Source: Candidatus Bathyarchaeota archaeon
GTDB lineage: Archaea > Thermoproteota > Bathyarchaeia > Bathyarchaeales > Bathycorpusculaceae
Direction: 5' to 3'
Length of the DNA: 64,000 nt
Assembly (NCBI GenBank): GCA_026014745.1
Contig: JAOZHS010000001.1
Coordinates: 310,001 to 374,000, forward strand
The stretch's first letter is position 1. Each line of letters begins with the position of its first letter. The notes below the pieces were generated by a model that was not told the origin of the DNA, searched no databases, and worked only from the letters and a program-made list of their open reading frames with translations. A program made the translations under genes and the position numbers. Positions 35,808 to 44,511 of this stretch are shown one piece after another.

Positions 35808-36059
35808 CTATGTGAAAAGTGAACAGACTTTAATGATTCCTCTTCCGTTTAGGTAATACCGTTTTTTGCCTTCGTTGTCTATGAAGCTTTCAGCGAATCC
35901 TTCTGCTTTGTAGCGGTCTAGAATGCTTTCAATCTCGTTGGGGTCCTTCTGCAGTAGTCTTGCCACTTCTTCGCTTCGCCTAGCTAAGTCCGCGGCGGTG
36001 GCGCAGAGGTTGTGCAGGGTCTGCAGAACTTTATCTGGAAACGGAAGTTCATCTCGCAT
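35808..36059 (-). CDS. Small winged-helix protein (83 aa)
   Basis: The protein reads as a short helix-turn-helix: LHNLCATAADLARRSEEVARLLQKDPNEIESILDRYKAEGFAES, then a wing NEGKKRYYLNGRG. It sits between the GH57 gene and the half-glycosyltransferase, 7 bases before the latter, so it is part of the polysaccharide operon and may regulate it. No partner domain is present. Confidence 0.65.
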   Translation of the reverse strand: MRDELPFPDKVLQTLHNLCATAADLARRSEEVARLLQKDPNEIESILDRYKAEGFAESFIDNEGKKRYYLNGRGIIKVCSLFT

Positions 36060-36123
36060 ACAAATTGCACCATGCTACCCAATATTAGCTTACTCTAACT
36101 TAATAAACGCATTTCCGCGACTT

Positions 36124-37671
36124 TTAGAACAGCCGCGTGGCATCCATTACCTGTTTACTCTGAGTCATGTAGCGTTTCTTGGTGGCTTCAATCAGTTCTT
36201 TGCGGAGTTTTTCGCCTTCTTGTTCTGAAGCTTTCAGCGCCTTGATTGTGGCTGCTAAGTGGGGGTCTTTTAGTGAGTATTCCGCCCAGCTTTGGAAATC
36301 GCCATTTTTGAAGTGAAACTCCACCGCTGCAACATCAACCTTTTCTAGTGCTTTTATAAAGCCCCGCAGGCTCCACGCCATAGCGCCCGTATTGTATTTT
36401 TCACCATCTCCAGTGTGGAACAGGAAAGGCTCGTTGGCTGCCAAAACTGCTAGGCGTAGTCTGGCTTCAAAATCGTTTAGCAGGGTTTGTGCTGCCACGA
36501 ATGCATCCATTGGGGATTCGTAGGGGCTGAAGTAGGAGTGGACTTCTCCGGGTCCGCCGCCTGCCGTGAACATGTAATAGAGGTGGTCGCTTATCTGGAA
36601 GTCCCGCCATAACCGCAGAAACTCAGGATCCTCAGATTCATGCACAAACGGTTCTAGCCTACGCAGCGTCGTGAAGTATGCCCATTGCATCACGTTGCCC
36701 AGCCAGCCGGTTTGGTCTCGTTGTACATCTGCCCAAGAAACGGTGCCCTCAGCTTCGGGGACATCGATTTCGCCAGCAGAGATATGCTTGTCAATTACCT
36801 CGGTGGGTGTCACCATGCGTAGGTGGTCGTATTTGAGGAGTTCATCGGGGAGGTGTTGGAGGAAACTGTGAATGCCGGTTTCGGGCCAGTGATGTTCACC
36901 GAAGGTTTCGTAGTCGGGGAATATGTTGATAACTTCGCCTTTGGTGGTGGCTAACCATTTGGCGTATTTGTCGGCGGTCAACGGCCACTCAGGCCACCAA
37001 CGCGCTGAAAACCGAAAGCCAATGTCATCAGTTAACTTGTAATTTCGCAGTAGCACGCGGATTTTTTTGGCTCCTTTTGGTGTGTAGATGAAGTTGGGGG
37101 ATTTTTCGCCCAAAATTCTCTCTACCCCTTCGGTGTAGATACCTCGGTAGCCTAAGCCCTCGACGGTTTTGGCGATGGTGTTGTTGTAGAGTAATTCAGT
37201 GTTTTCAAAAATGTGTGGTGTGTAACCAAGCAGGTCTTTGATGGTTTGTTTGTGCAGTTTGACTTGTTCGATGAATTCTTCTTTTTGGGGGTAGAGGCTG
37301 GCGATGGAGTGATAGTAGGTTTGGTCTAAAAACTCTGCGCCGCCCGACGCTGCTAACTGCTTAAAACTTTCCAGCAGGTCTTTGTTGTACATCTCGCATT
37401 GTTCGAGGAAAACTCCTGAGAGGCTGAAGCTGAATTTGGCTTGTTTACGGTCGTGTTTGTGTCGGTCTATGACGTCGAGTATGATTTGGTTTGAGGGAAA
37501 ATAGCATTTGCGCGCGGCTCGCTTAAAGATTTCGCGGTCCGCTTCGCGGTTAAAGTAATAATCAAATAGTTCGCCTTTTGTTTGGCGGCGAAAAATCTTG
37601 TTTTCCCAAAACAGGCTGCGTTTTAGCCTGTGTGGCTGGTGAACCTCGAAGACAAACACAACATCAGTCAT
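36124..37671 (-). CDS. GH57 alpha-glucan hydrolase/transferase with DUF5752-like tail
   Basis: GH57 motifs are in order: FEVHQPHR (region 1), FENTELLY with nucleophile E159 and FPDYETFGEHH with catalytic D253, plus the WARWWP-like SARWWPEW. The enzyme acts on alpha-1,4-glucans (alpha-amylase or glucanotransferase). Residues about 400-510 are an extra domain (SLRGFIKALEKVDVAAVEFHF, NGDFQSWAEYSL) shared with the winged-helix protein at 13948. It leads an operon with a winged-helix protein and two glycosyltransferase genes. Cytoplasmic, since no signal peptide is present. Confidence 0.88.
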   Translation of the reverse strand: MTDVVFVFEVHQPHRLKRSLFWENKIFRRQTKGELFDYYFNREADREIFKRAARKCYFPSNQIILDVIDRHKHDRKQAKFSFSLSGVFLEQCEMYNKDLLESFKQLAASGGAEFLDQTYYHSIASLYPQKEEFIEQVKLHKQTIKDLLGYTPHIFENTELLYNNTIAKTVEGLGYRGIYTEGVERILGEKSPNFIYTPKGAKKIRVLLRNYKLTDDIGFRFSARWWPEWPLTADKYAKWLATTKGEVINIFPDYETFGEHHWPETGIHSFLQHLPDELLKYDHLRMVTPTEVIDKHISAGEIDVPEAEGTVSWADVQRDQTGWLGNVMQWAYFTTLRRLEPFVHESEDPEFLRLWRDFQISDHLYYMFTAGGGPGEVHSYFSPYESPMDAFVAAQTLLNDFEARLRLAVLAANEPFLFHTGDGEKYNTGAMAWSLRGFIKALEKVDVAAVEFHFKNGDFQSWAEYSLKDPHLAATIKALKASEQEGEKLRKELIEATKKRYMTQSKQVMDATRLF

Positions 37672-37683
37672 AACACACGTCGC

Positions 37684-38487
37684 CTAACCAGAAATACTCC
37701 ACAGCGTGTATTTATCTCTAATTTTTGCTGCGCCCTGTTGGGTTCGAGTGTTTGCATGCTTTTTGGCAACTGACATACGACGCAGGGCTGCAAAGGTAAC
37801 GACTAAGGCAACTACAGCAACTATTATGGCAGAATAGAGCAAGGTTGGCTGACTCGAAGCATCAACTTGCCACCTGTTGGTGTCCACCAGTTTTATAACG
37901 TCAGTCTTGTCTACCGCCTCGCCCGTGGAATTGTTGATGAAGCGGTGGGTTCGAACAAAATCAACCATCATTCCCGTTTGTTTGTCAAAGTAGCCGTTTC
38001 CCCAATCATCAGACAAGTTCCATTCGGCATGGTTTGTTTCCCTTTTCTCATCAGCATAAACCGTAAACGTGGTGTCGTTGATGACCAAACCAGTCGTGGG
38101 AATGAAGTCTCCTACTGACAGGTCAGCTGCACAGATGGGGACGGCTTGACCGACAGGTTTGCTGCTGGTTCCGTTTGGGTTCACTTCAGAAGCAATTGTG
38201 AAGGTGCTTTCGCTTTGATTGTTGAAATGCAATGTGTAAACCTGATGGACCGTGACGCCTTCGACGCTGGCTATGTCGATTCGGACCCATTGGGTATTGT
38301 TGTACTCGAACTCGGGAATCGCTAAGGTAGCGTTGGGGCGGTTAGATGTGAAGACCCCGTACATTTGATAGGTAAAATAGTCGCCTGCAGCAACTCCCGG
38401 TGTCCATGTATCTAAACAGGCGGCGTGTAAGCTTAGCATCGATACCGCGAACAGAAACAAAACGGCGAATTGCAGTTTCAACCTCAT
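37684..38487 (-). CDS. Secreted or anchored surface protein, 267 aa
   Basis: A signal peptide (residues about 4-24) is followed by a beta-rich extracellular domain with GVAAGDYFTYQMYG near residue 32 and several N-glycosylation sequons (NxS/T). A membrane helix near residues 218-238 (LLYSAIIVAVVALVVTFAAL) and a basic cytoplasmic tail close it. No enzymatic motif is seen. It is the sort of membrane-anchored surface protein abundant in this window. Confidence 0.65.
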   Translation of the reverse strand: MRLKLQFAVLFLFAVSMLSLHAACLDTWTPGVAAGDYFTYQMYGVFTSNRPNATLAIPEFEYNNTQWVRIDIASVEGVTVHQVYTLHFNNQSESTFTIASEVNPNGTSSKPVGQAVPICAADLSVGDFIPTTGLVINDTTFTVYADEKRETNHAEWNLSDDWGNGYFDKQTGMMVDFVRTHRFINNSTGEAVDKTDVIKLVDTNRWQVDASSQPTLLYSAIIVAVVALVVTFAALRRMSVAKKHANTRTQQGAAKIRDKYTLWSISG

Positions 38488-38588
38488 CGTGGTCAGTTTT
38501 ATGGTTAATGTTTAGGCTTAAGAAATTTTGGTAGACTCAGCAAAGCTTTAAGCCGTTTCCAACCATACAGCTTGTCGGTTGAGAAAAG

Positions 38589-39863
38589 TTGGCTGAGGGC
38601 AACGAAGAAATTTACTCCACCATGTTTAGTTCTCTTAAGCATCCCGTCCGCCGAAAAATCCTTCGCATCCTAGCCGACAAGCCCCTGACCTTCTCAGAAA
38701 TGCTTGGGTTACTAGACGTTTCTAGTTCCAACTTAACTTATCACCTTGAGAACCTCGGCGAATTAGTTACTAAAGACGACGCTGGTCGCTATCGGCTCTC
38801 AACGTTTGGTTTAGCCGCCGTGGGCACTATGAAAATCGTTGAGGAAGCCCCGCCTATTCAACCCAAAACCCGCGCCATGTTGTCTTTTAAATGGAAAACG
38901 GTTATCGGCGCCGTTTTGATTGCGTTGGTGGTGTTTGCCAGCTTCGCGGTCGTAGAGTATGGCGCCCTAAATCAGACGGCCAGTGAACGTGACAGCATTC
39001 AGGCAAAATATAACCAGCTGCTCGCATGGAGCGCTACCACTGACCGTGCCATAACATTTCTGGAAAATGTTGCACAAATAGACACCTCCAAATATCAGGC
39101 TACCCTGCTTAGCCGCACCGTGGAGAGCCGCGCAGATTTAGGCGGAGCCATCGAAGAAATCGTGACTTACGCCTTAACGAGCAGTAACAGCAAGCTTGAC
39201 GTGGTGTTTCGGTTCCGAAATAATCAGCTTTCACGCTATCAACTCATCACCCTTGAGGGTTCCCCCATCTATGCGCAGGCTCAGCCCCACAGTGTCTTGG
39301 AGAAAGCCAAAGACCTGCTCTCCCGACTTGGCGCCTATGAAGACAAAGGCTACCTCGCAAACATGAGCAGTCTCCTCTCATTGGTGGATAATCCGCAAAA
39401 CATTGAAATCAAAGAAGGCAACCAAAAACTCAGCGCCACCTTCCAAGACAACAACGCCCAAATAACCATAACATACACGCAAAACGACGTGGACTTCTCC
39501 CCCAAAAGTCTCAGCTTAACCTATGAGAACGGCGACTTAAAACAAGTAATAGACGGCTGGTTCCTCTTCACCGTCGGTGACACCTCAGTTAAGATTTCAG
39601 CTGACCGCGCCGCCGAACTAGCAAAAACTGCCATTGACAACTTCAGTTGGACTGCTGAGGGCAAAACCATCTCGGGTTTTAAGGTGCTCTCTGAGCCGGC
39701 TTCGGTGGTTTTTCACCCCAACACCAAAGGTGGCTTAGCGTTATATCCGCAGTGGCTGGTCACCTTCAACTTGGACGGGGTCTATGCGGGTAACGTTGAT
39801 AGCATCATGGTTGAGGTTTGGGCTGACAGCGGGGAAATCGCTCAGATAACTCCTACCAGTTGA
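38589..39863 (+). CDS. Membrane-anchored ArsR-type winged-helix regulator
   Basis: The start is TTG 38589. Residues about 8-80 are an ArsR-like winged helix (MFSSLKHPVRRKILRILADKPLTFSEML, SSSNLTYHLENLGELV). One membrane helix follows near residues 98-120 (VIGAVLIALVVFASFAVV), then a ~300-aa extracellular part with a coiled-coil start and beta-rich, PepSY-like repeats. The layout is that of a one-component regulator with DNA-binding inside and a sensor outside. Target genes are unknown; it is divergent from a surface protein gene at 37684-38487. Confidence 0.75.
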   Translation: MAEGNEEIYSTMFSSLKHPVRRKILRILADKPLTFSEMLGLLDVSSSNLTYHLENLGELVTKDDAGRYRLSTFGLAAVGTMKIVEEAPPIQPKTRAMLSFKWKTVIGAVLIALVVFASFAVVEYGALNQTASERDSIQAKYNQLLAWSATTDRAITFLENVAQIDTSKYQATLLSRTVESRADLGGAIEEIVTYALTSSNSKLDVVFRFRNNQLSRYQLITLEGSPIYAQAQPHSVLEKAKDLLSRLGAYEDKGYLANMSSLLSLVDNPQNIEIKEGNQKLSATFQDNNAQITITYTQNDVDFSPKSLSLTYENGDLKQVIDGWFLFTVGDTSVKISADRAAELAKTAIDNFSWTAEGKTISGFKVLSEPASVVFHPNTKGGLALYPQWLVTFNLDGVYAGNVDSIMVEVWADSGEIAQITPTS

Positions 39864-39914
39864 GGGGGTTTGTGTAAACATTAAATGTGGGAGCTTCCTA
39901 TTGGATAGGAGAGT

Positions 39915-40247
39915 GTGAAATGCTTGTTCCGCGTACGAGTCAACAAAATCGAATCCACCCGTGACGTAGATGGTAACTTAGGAAAACGAATCGAACTCCT
40001 TGAAGAGCGAGAAGTCAACCCCTACGTGCTGCGACCCCAAACTGACGAAGCAAAAATGGCTCAAGACATCATGCAGGCGCTTCAGACACAGATGCCGTTT
40101 CTGCCCCAACGCCAACAGCTGGCAACCCCGAAATTAATCCTGTTCCTAACCGAGCATGAATACGATAGCCTAGGCATAAGCTTCGACGTTAACCAAGTCT
40201 ACGAAGTCCTCTTAGAGAACCAAGCCATCCGCTTCAGGAAAGTTTAA
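39915..40247 (+). CDS. Conserved archaeal protein, arcadin-1-like (tentative)
   Basis: A 110-aa alpha/beta protein: strands at FRVRVNKIEST and KRIELLEEREV, a helical Gln-rich middle, and a closing LILFLTEHEYDSLGISFDVNQVYEV with a final strand. This closing pattern resembles what I recall of arcadin-1-type proteins of the crenactin cytoskeleton, but no actin gene is nearby, so the assignment is weak. GTG 39915 follows AGGAG closely; TTG 39924 is an alternative. Its end overlaps the convergent gene by 14 bases. Confidence 0.6.
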   Translation: MKCLFRVRVNKIESTRDVDGNLGKRIELLEEREVNPYVLRPQTDEAKMAQDIMQALQTQMPFLPQRQQLATPKLILFLTEHEYDSLGISFDVNQVYEVLLENQAIRFRKV

Positions 40248-40590
40248 GCAACTCACTACGCATCTGCGCCAGCGCCGGATGCTTAGGATGAAACGATAAA
40301 ACAAACATCATGTGCCTCAAGGCGCTGCCTATTTCTTCTAAATCCGACCTTTTACCTTCATCACAGTACAGCGGAATAGGTTCCCCTCCTTTGCCTTCCT
40401 CATAATAGACGTAGATGGGTGAAGTCGCACGCTCAAATCGTACCATCTCAAAATCTAAGTTGAGCCGTTTTGCGGTTTCTTTGGCGGCTTCTCGGACGGA
40501 TTCGAGGCGTTTTGTGCTCGGTAGTCCTGTTGAGGCGTAAACCATGAGTTTCCCAGAGGCTTCTTTGTACATGACAATCACAGTTTGCAT
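40234..40590 (-). CDS. Hypothetical 118-aa protein
   Basis: A compact alpha/beta protein with QTVIVMYKEASGKLMVYAS at the start, a helical middle (RLESVREAAKETAKRLN) and YVYYEEGKGGEPIPLYC. No known family. The convergent overlap with the previous gene (40234-40247) and clean start support it as real. Confidence 0.6.
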   Translation of the reverse strand: MQTVIVMYKEASGKLMVYASTGLPSTKRLESVREAAKETAKRLNLDFEMVRFERATSPIYVYYEEGKGGEPIPLYCDEGKRSDLEEIGSALRHMMFVLSFHPKHPALAQMRSELLKLS

Positions 40591-40726
40591 TCCGTAGAAA
40601 ACGCTTTTAAGTCAAGAGCACAAGCGACCTGTGGCTTCAGTGGAGAGGTCAGTTAAAGTGACGCCCTTGTGGTTGTGGCTCCTCAGTCACAACGGCTTAA
40701 ATCGGCAGCTTACACGTCCGCTATAG

Positions 40727-41197
40727 GTGAATAATGTGCAGGAACAGCATTGGGAGCCCCCCAGTTGGTGGTATCGCGAAAACAAACCGCCAAACGACGA
40801 AGCCTACTTTGAGAACATGAGCCACGTAATTTTTGAAGCAGGCTTAAACTGGCAAGTAATCGACAACAAATGGCCCAACATCAAAGAAGCCTTCATGCAA
40901 TTTGACATCCAAAAAGTCGCAGCCTTCACCGCCGAAGACGTCGCCTGCCTACTCAAAGACCCCGACATAATCCGCAACAAAGGCAAAATCTTAGCCATTA
41001 TCCAAAATGCCCAAAACTTCCTCGCTATCAAAAAACGCTACGGCTCATTCCAAAAATATCTCGACAGCCAAGACAAAACTGACAACTACCAAGCCATCGT
41101 AAAAGACTTAATCAACAAATTCAAGTGGCTTGGTCCCTCTTCAGCGACCCTTTTCCTCTACTCCGTAGGCGAAGACATCGACGTATGGGAACATTAA
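40727..41197 (+). CDS. Tag-like 3-methyladenine DNA glycosylase, zinc ligands missing
   Basis: The sequence follows E. coli Tag through the helix-hairpin-helix core: FENMSHVIFEAGLNWQVI carries the catalytic-pocket Glu and Trp, then FDIQKVAAFTAEDVACLL, IIRNKGKILAIIQNAQ and LINKFKWLGPSSATLFLYS. The N-terminal Cys and the C-terminal His/Cys zinc ligands of Tag are missing, so it is a zinc-free branch. It would excise alkylated bases. The GTG start at 40727 is the first good one. Confidence 0.75.
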   Translation: MNNVQEQHWEPPSWWYRENKPPNDEAYFENMSHVIFEAGLNWQVIDNKWPNIKEAFMQFDIQKVAAFTAEDVACLLKDPDIIRNKGKILAIIQNAQNFLAIKKRYGSFQKYLDSQDKTDNYQAIVKDLINKFKWLGPSSATLFLYSVGEDIDVWEH

Positions 41198-41225
41198 TAA
41201 AATCAGGGTGAACTCAAACATAGCC

Positions 41226-41504
41226 ATGGCAAAAACTAGGGCACACATCTACGTTTCAGGATTTGTTCAGGGCGTATTTTTTAGGCAAAACACTAAACGC
41301 CAAGCCAAAAACCGCGGCGTCATGGGTTGGGCGAAGAATCTGCCTGATGGGCGGGTGGAAGCGGTTTTTGAAGGCGAAGCCGCCGACGTCGCCGCGTTAG
41401 TTGAGTACTGCCATCGGGGACCTTACTCGGCGAGGGTCGAAAAAGTAGATGTGGCATACGAAGATTACCAAGGCGAGTTTGACGGTTTTGATATTGTCCA
41501 TTAG
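41226..41504 (+). CDS. Acylphosphatase
   Basis: The protein carries the acylphosphatase signature: YVSGFVQGVFFRQNTKRQA with the phosphate-binding Arg and GVMGWAKNLPDGRVEAVFEG with the catalytic Asn. It hydrolyses acyl phosphates such as 1,3-bisphosphoglycerate. ATG 41226 gives the usual length of about 92 aa; a GTG at 41208 would add 6 residues. It lies 10-28 bases after the Tag-like gene, on the same strand. Confidence 0.93.
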   Translation: MAKTRAHIYVSGFVQGVFFRQNTKRQAKNRGVMGWAKNLPDGRVEAVFEGEAADVAALVEYCHRGPYSARVEKVDVAYEDYQGEFDGFDIVH

Positions 41505-41550
41505 TTTTTGCTTAAATTTTAGTTAGCGATAATACTTTTCGGTGGATGGC

Positions 41551-42096
41551 GTGAAGGTTCTTGGTTTAGTAGGTAGTCCCCGAAAACAAAGCAACACTGA
41601 CCTGCTCGTGGGCAGTATCCTTGAAGGCGCAAACCAGACTGGCTCTGGCACAGAGAAACTCTACCTCTACGACTACGATACCAAACCCTGCGTAGACTGC
41701 CGCGTCTGCAAACAAGACAAGCACCAATGCGCCCTAAAAGACGACATGGCAACGCTTTATCCAAAACTTGAAGACGCCGACGTCATCGTGTTTGGGACGC
41801 CGCTCTACTGGTACGGTCCATCCGCAAAAATGAAGCTGCTCATAGACCGTTTACGACCCTATATAGCTTCCAAAAAGCTAGCTGGCAAACAGGCGGTTTT
41901 GGTGGTTCCTTCTGAGGAAGGCGCCGAAGCCTGCAACGTCACCGTGGACATGTTTAAGATGTCATTCAAATATCTAGAAATGACTCTAACAGGCGTACTG
42001 CTTCCCAGAGCTTATGAGCGTGCAGAAATCAAAGCCCAACCACGGGTGTTAAACGATGCGTTTCTGTTGGGCAAGAATCTAAAGTTGACGGTTTAG
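41551..42096 (+). CDS. Flavodoxin-fold NAD(P)H-dependent FMN reductase
   Basis: The N-terminal VLGLVGSPRKQSNTDLLV is the FMN-phosphate loop, and IVFGTPLYWYGPSAKMKLLIDRL near residue 85 is the flavin-ring contact of the NADPH-dependent FMN reductase / iron-sulfur flavoprotein group. A Cys cluster (CVDCRVCKQDKHQC, near residue 47) matches the iron-sulfur flavoprotein type. It may transfer electrons or reduce quinones. GTG 41551 gives MKVLGLVG; another GTG lies 9 bases before. Its stop overlaps a convergent gene. Confidence 0.85.
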   Translation: MKVLGLVGSPRKQSNTDLLVGSILEGANQTGSGTEKLYLYDYDTKPCVDCRVCKQDKHQCALKDDMATLYPKLEDADVIVFGTPLYWYGPSAKMKLLIDRLRPYIASKKLAGKQAVLVVPSEEGAEACNVTVDMFKMSFKYLEMTLTGVLLPRAYERAEIKAQPRVLNDAFLLGKNLKLTV

Positions 42097-42539
42097 GCTT
42101 TCTTTTTGGGCACTCTGAAGTGGCTGTCTTTGCCTGCGCTGATGTATTCGCCGCCCATGCCGCGGACTGCGGAAGCGATTTTGGCGAAGTTTTCTGAGCC
42201 GAGGAACTGTTTGGGTTTAATGATGATGTATTCGCCTTTCTCTTCGAAGCTTAATCGGGCTTCGAGTTCTTCGGGGAAGGACATGCGGATGTCGTCAAGT
42301 GAACGTAGTTTTGAGGTCGCCGACGTTGGGGCTGGGGGCGCTGCGGGTTTAGTTGCAGGTGGCGGTGGGGTTGGGCTTGTTTGGGGCTGTGTAATCTGGC
42401 TTACTGCAAGTGACTTTAATGATGCCGAAACGGAACGTAACTCACTTTCAACTTTGGTTAGGGTGGCTGTGAGTTCGTCGACTTTCTGTAAAAGCGCACC
42501 GAGTTTCTCTTTATCAATGCTATTGTTGTTGCTCATCAA
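42093..42539 (-). CDS. Hypothetical coiled-coil protein with conserved C-terminal domain
   Basis: Residues about 8-50 form a coiled coil (KLGALLQKVDELTATLTKVESEL). A Pro/Thr/Ala linker follows, then a ~70-aa domain: LRSLDDIRMSFPEELEARLSFE, IIIKPKQFLGSENFAKIASAVRGMGGEYISAG. The closing part resembles a DNA-binding-type or ssDNA-handling small domain but no named family is certain. It overlaps the flavoprotein stop by 4 bases. Confidence 0.6.
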   Translation of the reverse strand: MMSNNNSIDKEKLGALLQKVDELTATLTKVESELRSVSASLKSLAVSQITQPQTSPTPPPPATKPAAPPAPTSATSKLRSLDDIRMSFPEELEARLSFEEKGEYIIIKPKQFLGSENFAKIASAVRGMGGEYISAGKDSHFRVPKKKA

Positions 42540-42664
42540 GCGTTGCCTCTCAACCCCTAAGTAACCCCAGAGGCTTATTACTTTTTTCCAAAAAAGTCGG
42601 AACCTCTTGACTCCTAAATTGAGTTGAGTAAACTATTATTGAAAGAGAGTTAAACTATCTAATT

Positions 42665-43429
42665 ATGAAAGAAAACAGACGCCTGCTTGTTTTCTTCATC
42701 GCCCTCTTGGTTGTTGCTTCAACTTTAGTTATAGTTAAGCCGGTGTTTGCCCAAACGACACCTAACCCGTCTGTCCCGCAATTCAGCGTAGAAGTAAATA
42801 AAGGCACCATTGTGGTTACGATAAAAAACCAGCCGCTGCCTACTGCACTTGACGATGAAGACGCTGCATTGTATTACAATATTCAAGTTAAGGACCACGA
42901 TGAAACCGACTGGATTGACCTCTATACACACAGTGAAATCGATGCAGTATACAAGTTTACAATTTATGATTGCCCAATTCAATCCACCTCTGAATACACA
43001 ACCCTCGCATTACCCGCAAACTACCCCGTTAACAGCGAGATAGATATCCAGGTGCAAGCCATTATTGCAAAGATGGGCGAAATCGCGATTCCAAACTTTT
43101 TGCCAGATAATGGGTTACGTTACCATGGTCATGATGATTACACTTACAAACCAGCCTTGAGACCTATGAGTTCAAGCGAATGGAGTCCTGTTCAAACTTT
43201 AGTAATTACTAGCGGTTTTTCCTCTCCATTACCCGTTCCGACTAAATTGGTGTCCCCCACAATTCCCCCAACAGCAACGCCGTCAACTAACGAAAATCAG
43301 CCACTGGCGAACAATAAAGATGTCTCTGTGCCCTTGATGACTTTTTTACTGGTCGTTATGGTTCTCACGACAATTATTATAGGATTATTACTGATGCTCC
43401 TTAAGAGTCGTACCCAAGCTTTTGGCTAG
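42665..43429 (+). CDS. Membrane-anchored surface protein, 254 aa
   Basis: A signal peptide (residues about 6-28, ending VFAQT) is followed by a beta-sandwich-like domain of fibronectin-III type (VVTIKNQPLPT, YYNIQVKDHDETDW), then a Pro/Thr linker and a C-terminal membrane helix (LMTFLLVVMVLTTIIIGLLLMLL). No enzymatic motif is evident. It belongs to the surface-protein group of this genome. Confidence 0.7.
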   Translation: MKENRRLLVFFIALLVVASTLVIVKPVFAQTTPNPSVPQFSVEVNKGTIVVTIKNQPLPTALDDEDAALYYNIQVKDHDETDWIDLYTHSEIDAVYKFTIYDCPIQSTSEYTTLALPANYPVNSEIDIQVQAIIAKMGEIAIPNFLPDNGLRYHGHDDYTYKPALRPMSSSEWSPVQTLVITSGFSSPLPVPTKLVSPTIPPTATPSTNENQPLANNKDVSVPLMTFLLVVMVLTTIIIGLLLMLLKSRTQAFG

Positions 43430-43468
43430 TAATCAATTTAAATTTCACTTTTACTAAACACAGCATGT

Positions 43469-44509
43469 ATGTTTGAGATTGATGGAAGCCAAAAAAGCGG
43501 CAGCGGAACCATCCTACGCCTAGCCATAGCCCTATCCGCAATCAAGCAGCAACCACTCCACATCACTAACATCCGCCAAAACCGCCCCCAACCCGGACTA
43601 AAGCATCAGCATCTTGAAGCGGTGTTGACGGCGGCAAAGCTCTGCAACGCTAAACTCGAAGGAGCCACCTTAGGGTCACGGGAACTCTATTTTGCGCCCC
43701 AGCAAATCAAAGGCGGCAACATCGAGGCGGTAATTGAAACCGCTGGGAGCATCCCAATGCTTATGCTCGCCGTTTTACCCATCTGCCTATACGCAGAGAA
43801 CCCTGTGCGGTTGCATGTGGCGAAGGGCGGAACCGACACCACCCATGCCCCAACAATCAATTACCTCCGGAACGTGTTTTTGCCAGCGCTAAAACCCATG
43901 GGCGTCGAAGCCGAAATCACCGTGCAAAAGTACGGGTACTATCCCAAGGGCAACGGCGAAGCAACCTTAACCGTCCAGCCAAACCCCCACCTAAAACCGC
44001 TACGGCTTGAAAACTTCGGAAACCTGCTGACTGTACAGGGCATTTCAGTTTGCACCTTCCTAGCCGACCGCCAAGTTGCCGCGCGCCAAGCCAAAGCCGC
44101 AACCGACACGCTACACCAATGCGGCTACAGCTCCCAGATCGAAGTTGTAAACGACCAATCTAATCCCATCCAGAAGGGCAGCTCCATCACCTTGTGGGCA
44201 GAGACCGACACGGGTGTGCGCGTTGGCTCCGATGGGTTGGGTGAGTTGCACAAGATGGCTGAAGCTGTCGGTAGAGAGGCTGCCCAAAAGCTCTGTGTGG
44301 TGCTTGATGCGGATCCGACGGTGGATGTTTTCTTGGCGGACATGCTAATACCCTACATGGCGCTTGCCGAGGGCAAATCCGCCTTCATCGTACAGGGAAT
44401 CTCTGACCATGTTGATTCTAATTTGTGGCTTATGGAGGAAATGTTAAAGGTTAAATTCAACGTAACCGAAGTGAACACCCACCTCTCAAAAATCGAAAAG
44501 AGCAACTAA
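43469..44509 (+). CDS. rtcA: RNA 3'-terminal phosphate cyclase RtcA
   Basis: The start FEIDGSQKSGSGTILRLAIALSA is the RtcA signature. NIRQNRPQPGLKHQHLEAV and TDTTHAPTINYLRNVFLPAL follow, and the nucleophilic histidine is in ISDHVDSNLWLMEEM near the C-terminus. The enzyme converts RNA 3'-phosphate to 2',3'-cyclic phosphate with ATP. It lies 2 bases before trm5, suggesting a shared RNA-processing operon. Confidence 0.94.
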   Translation: MFEIDGSQKSGSGTILRLAIALSAIKQQPLHITNIRQNRPQPGLKHQHLEAVLTAAKLCNAKLEGATLGSRELYFAPQQIKGGNIEAVIETAGSIPMLMLAVLPICLYAENPVRLHVAKGGTDTTHAPTINYLRNVFLPALKPMGVEAEITVQKYGYYPKGNGEATLTVQPNPHLKPLRLENFGNLLTVQGISVCTFLADRQVAARQAKAATDTLHQCGYSSQIEVVNDQSNPIQKGSSITLWAETDTGVRVGSDGLGELHKMAEAVGREAAQKLCVVLDADPTVDVFLADMLIPYMALAEGKSAFIVQGISDHVDSNLWLMEEMLKVKFNVTEVNTHLSKIEKSN

Positions 44510-44511
44510 CC

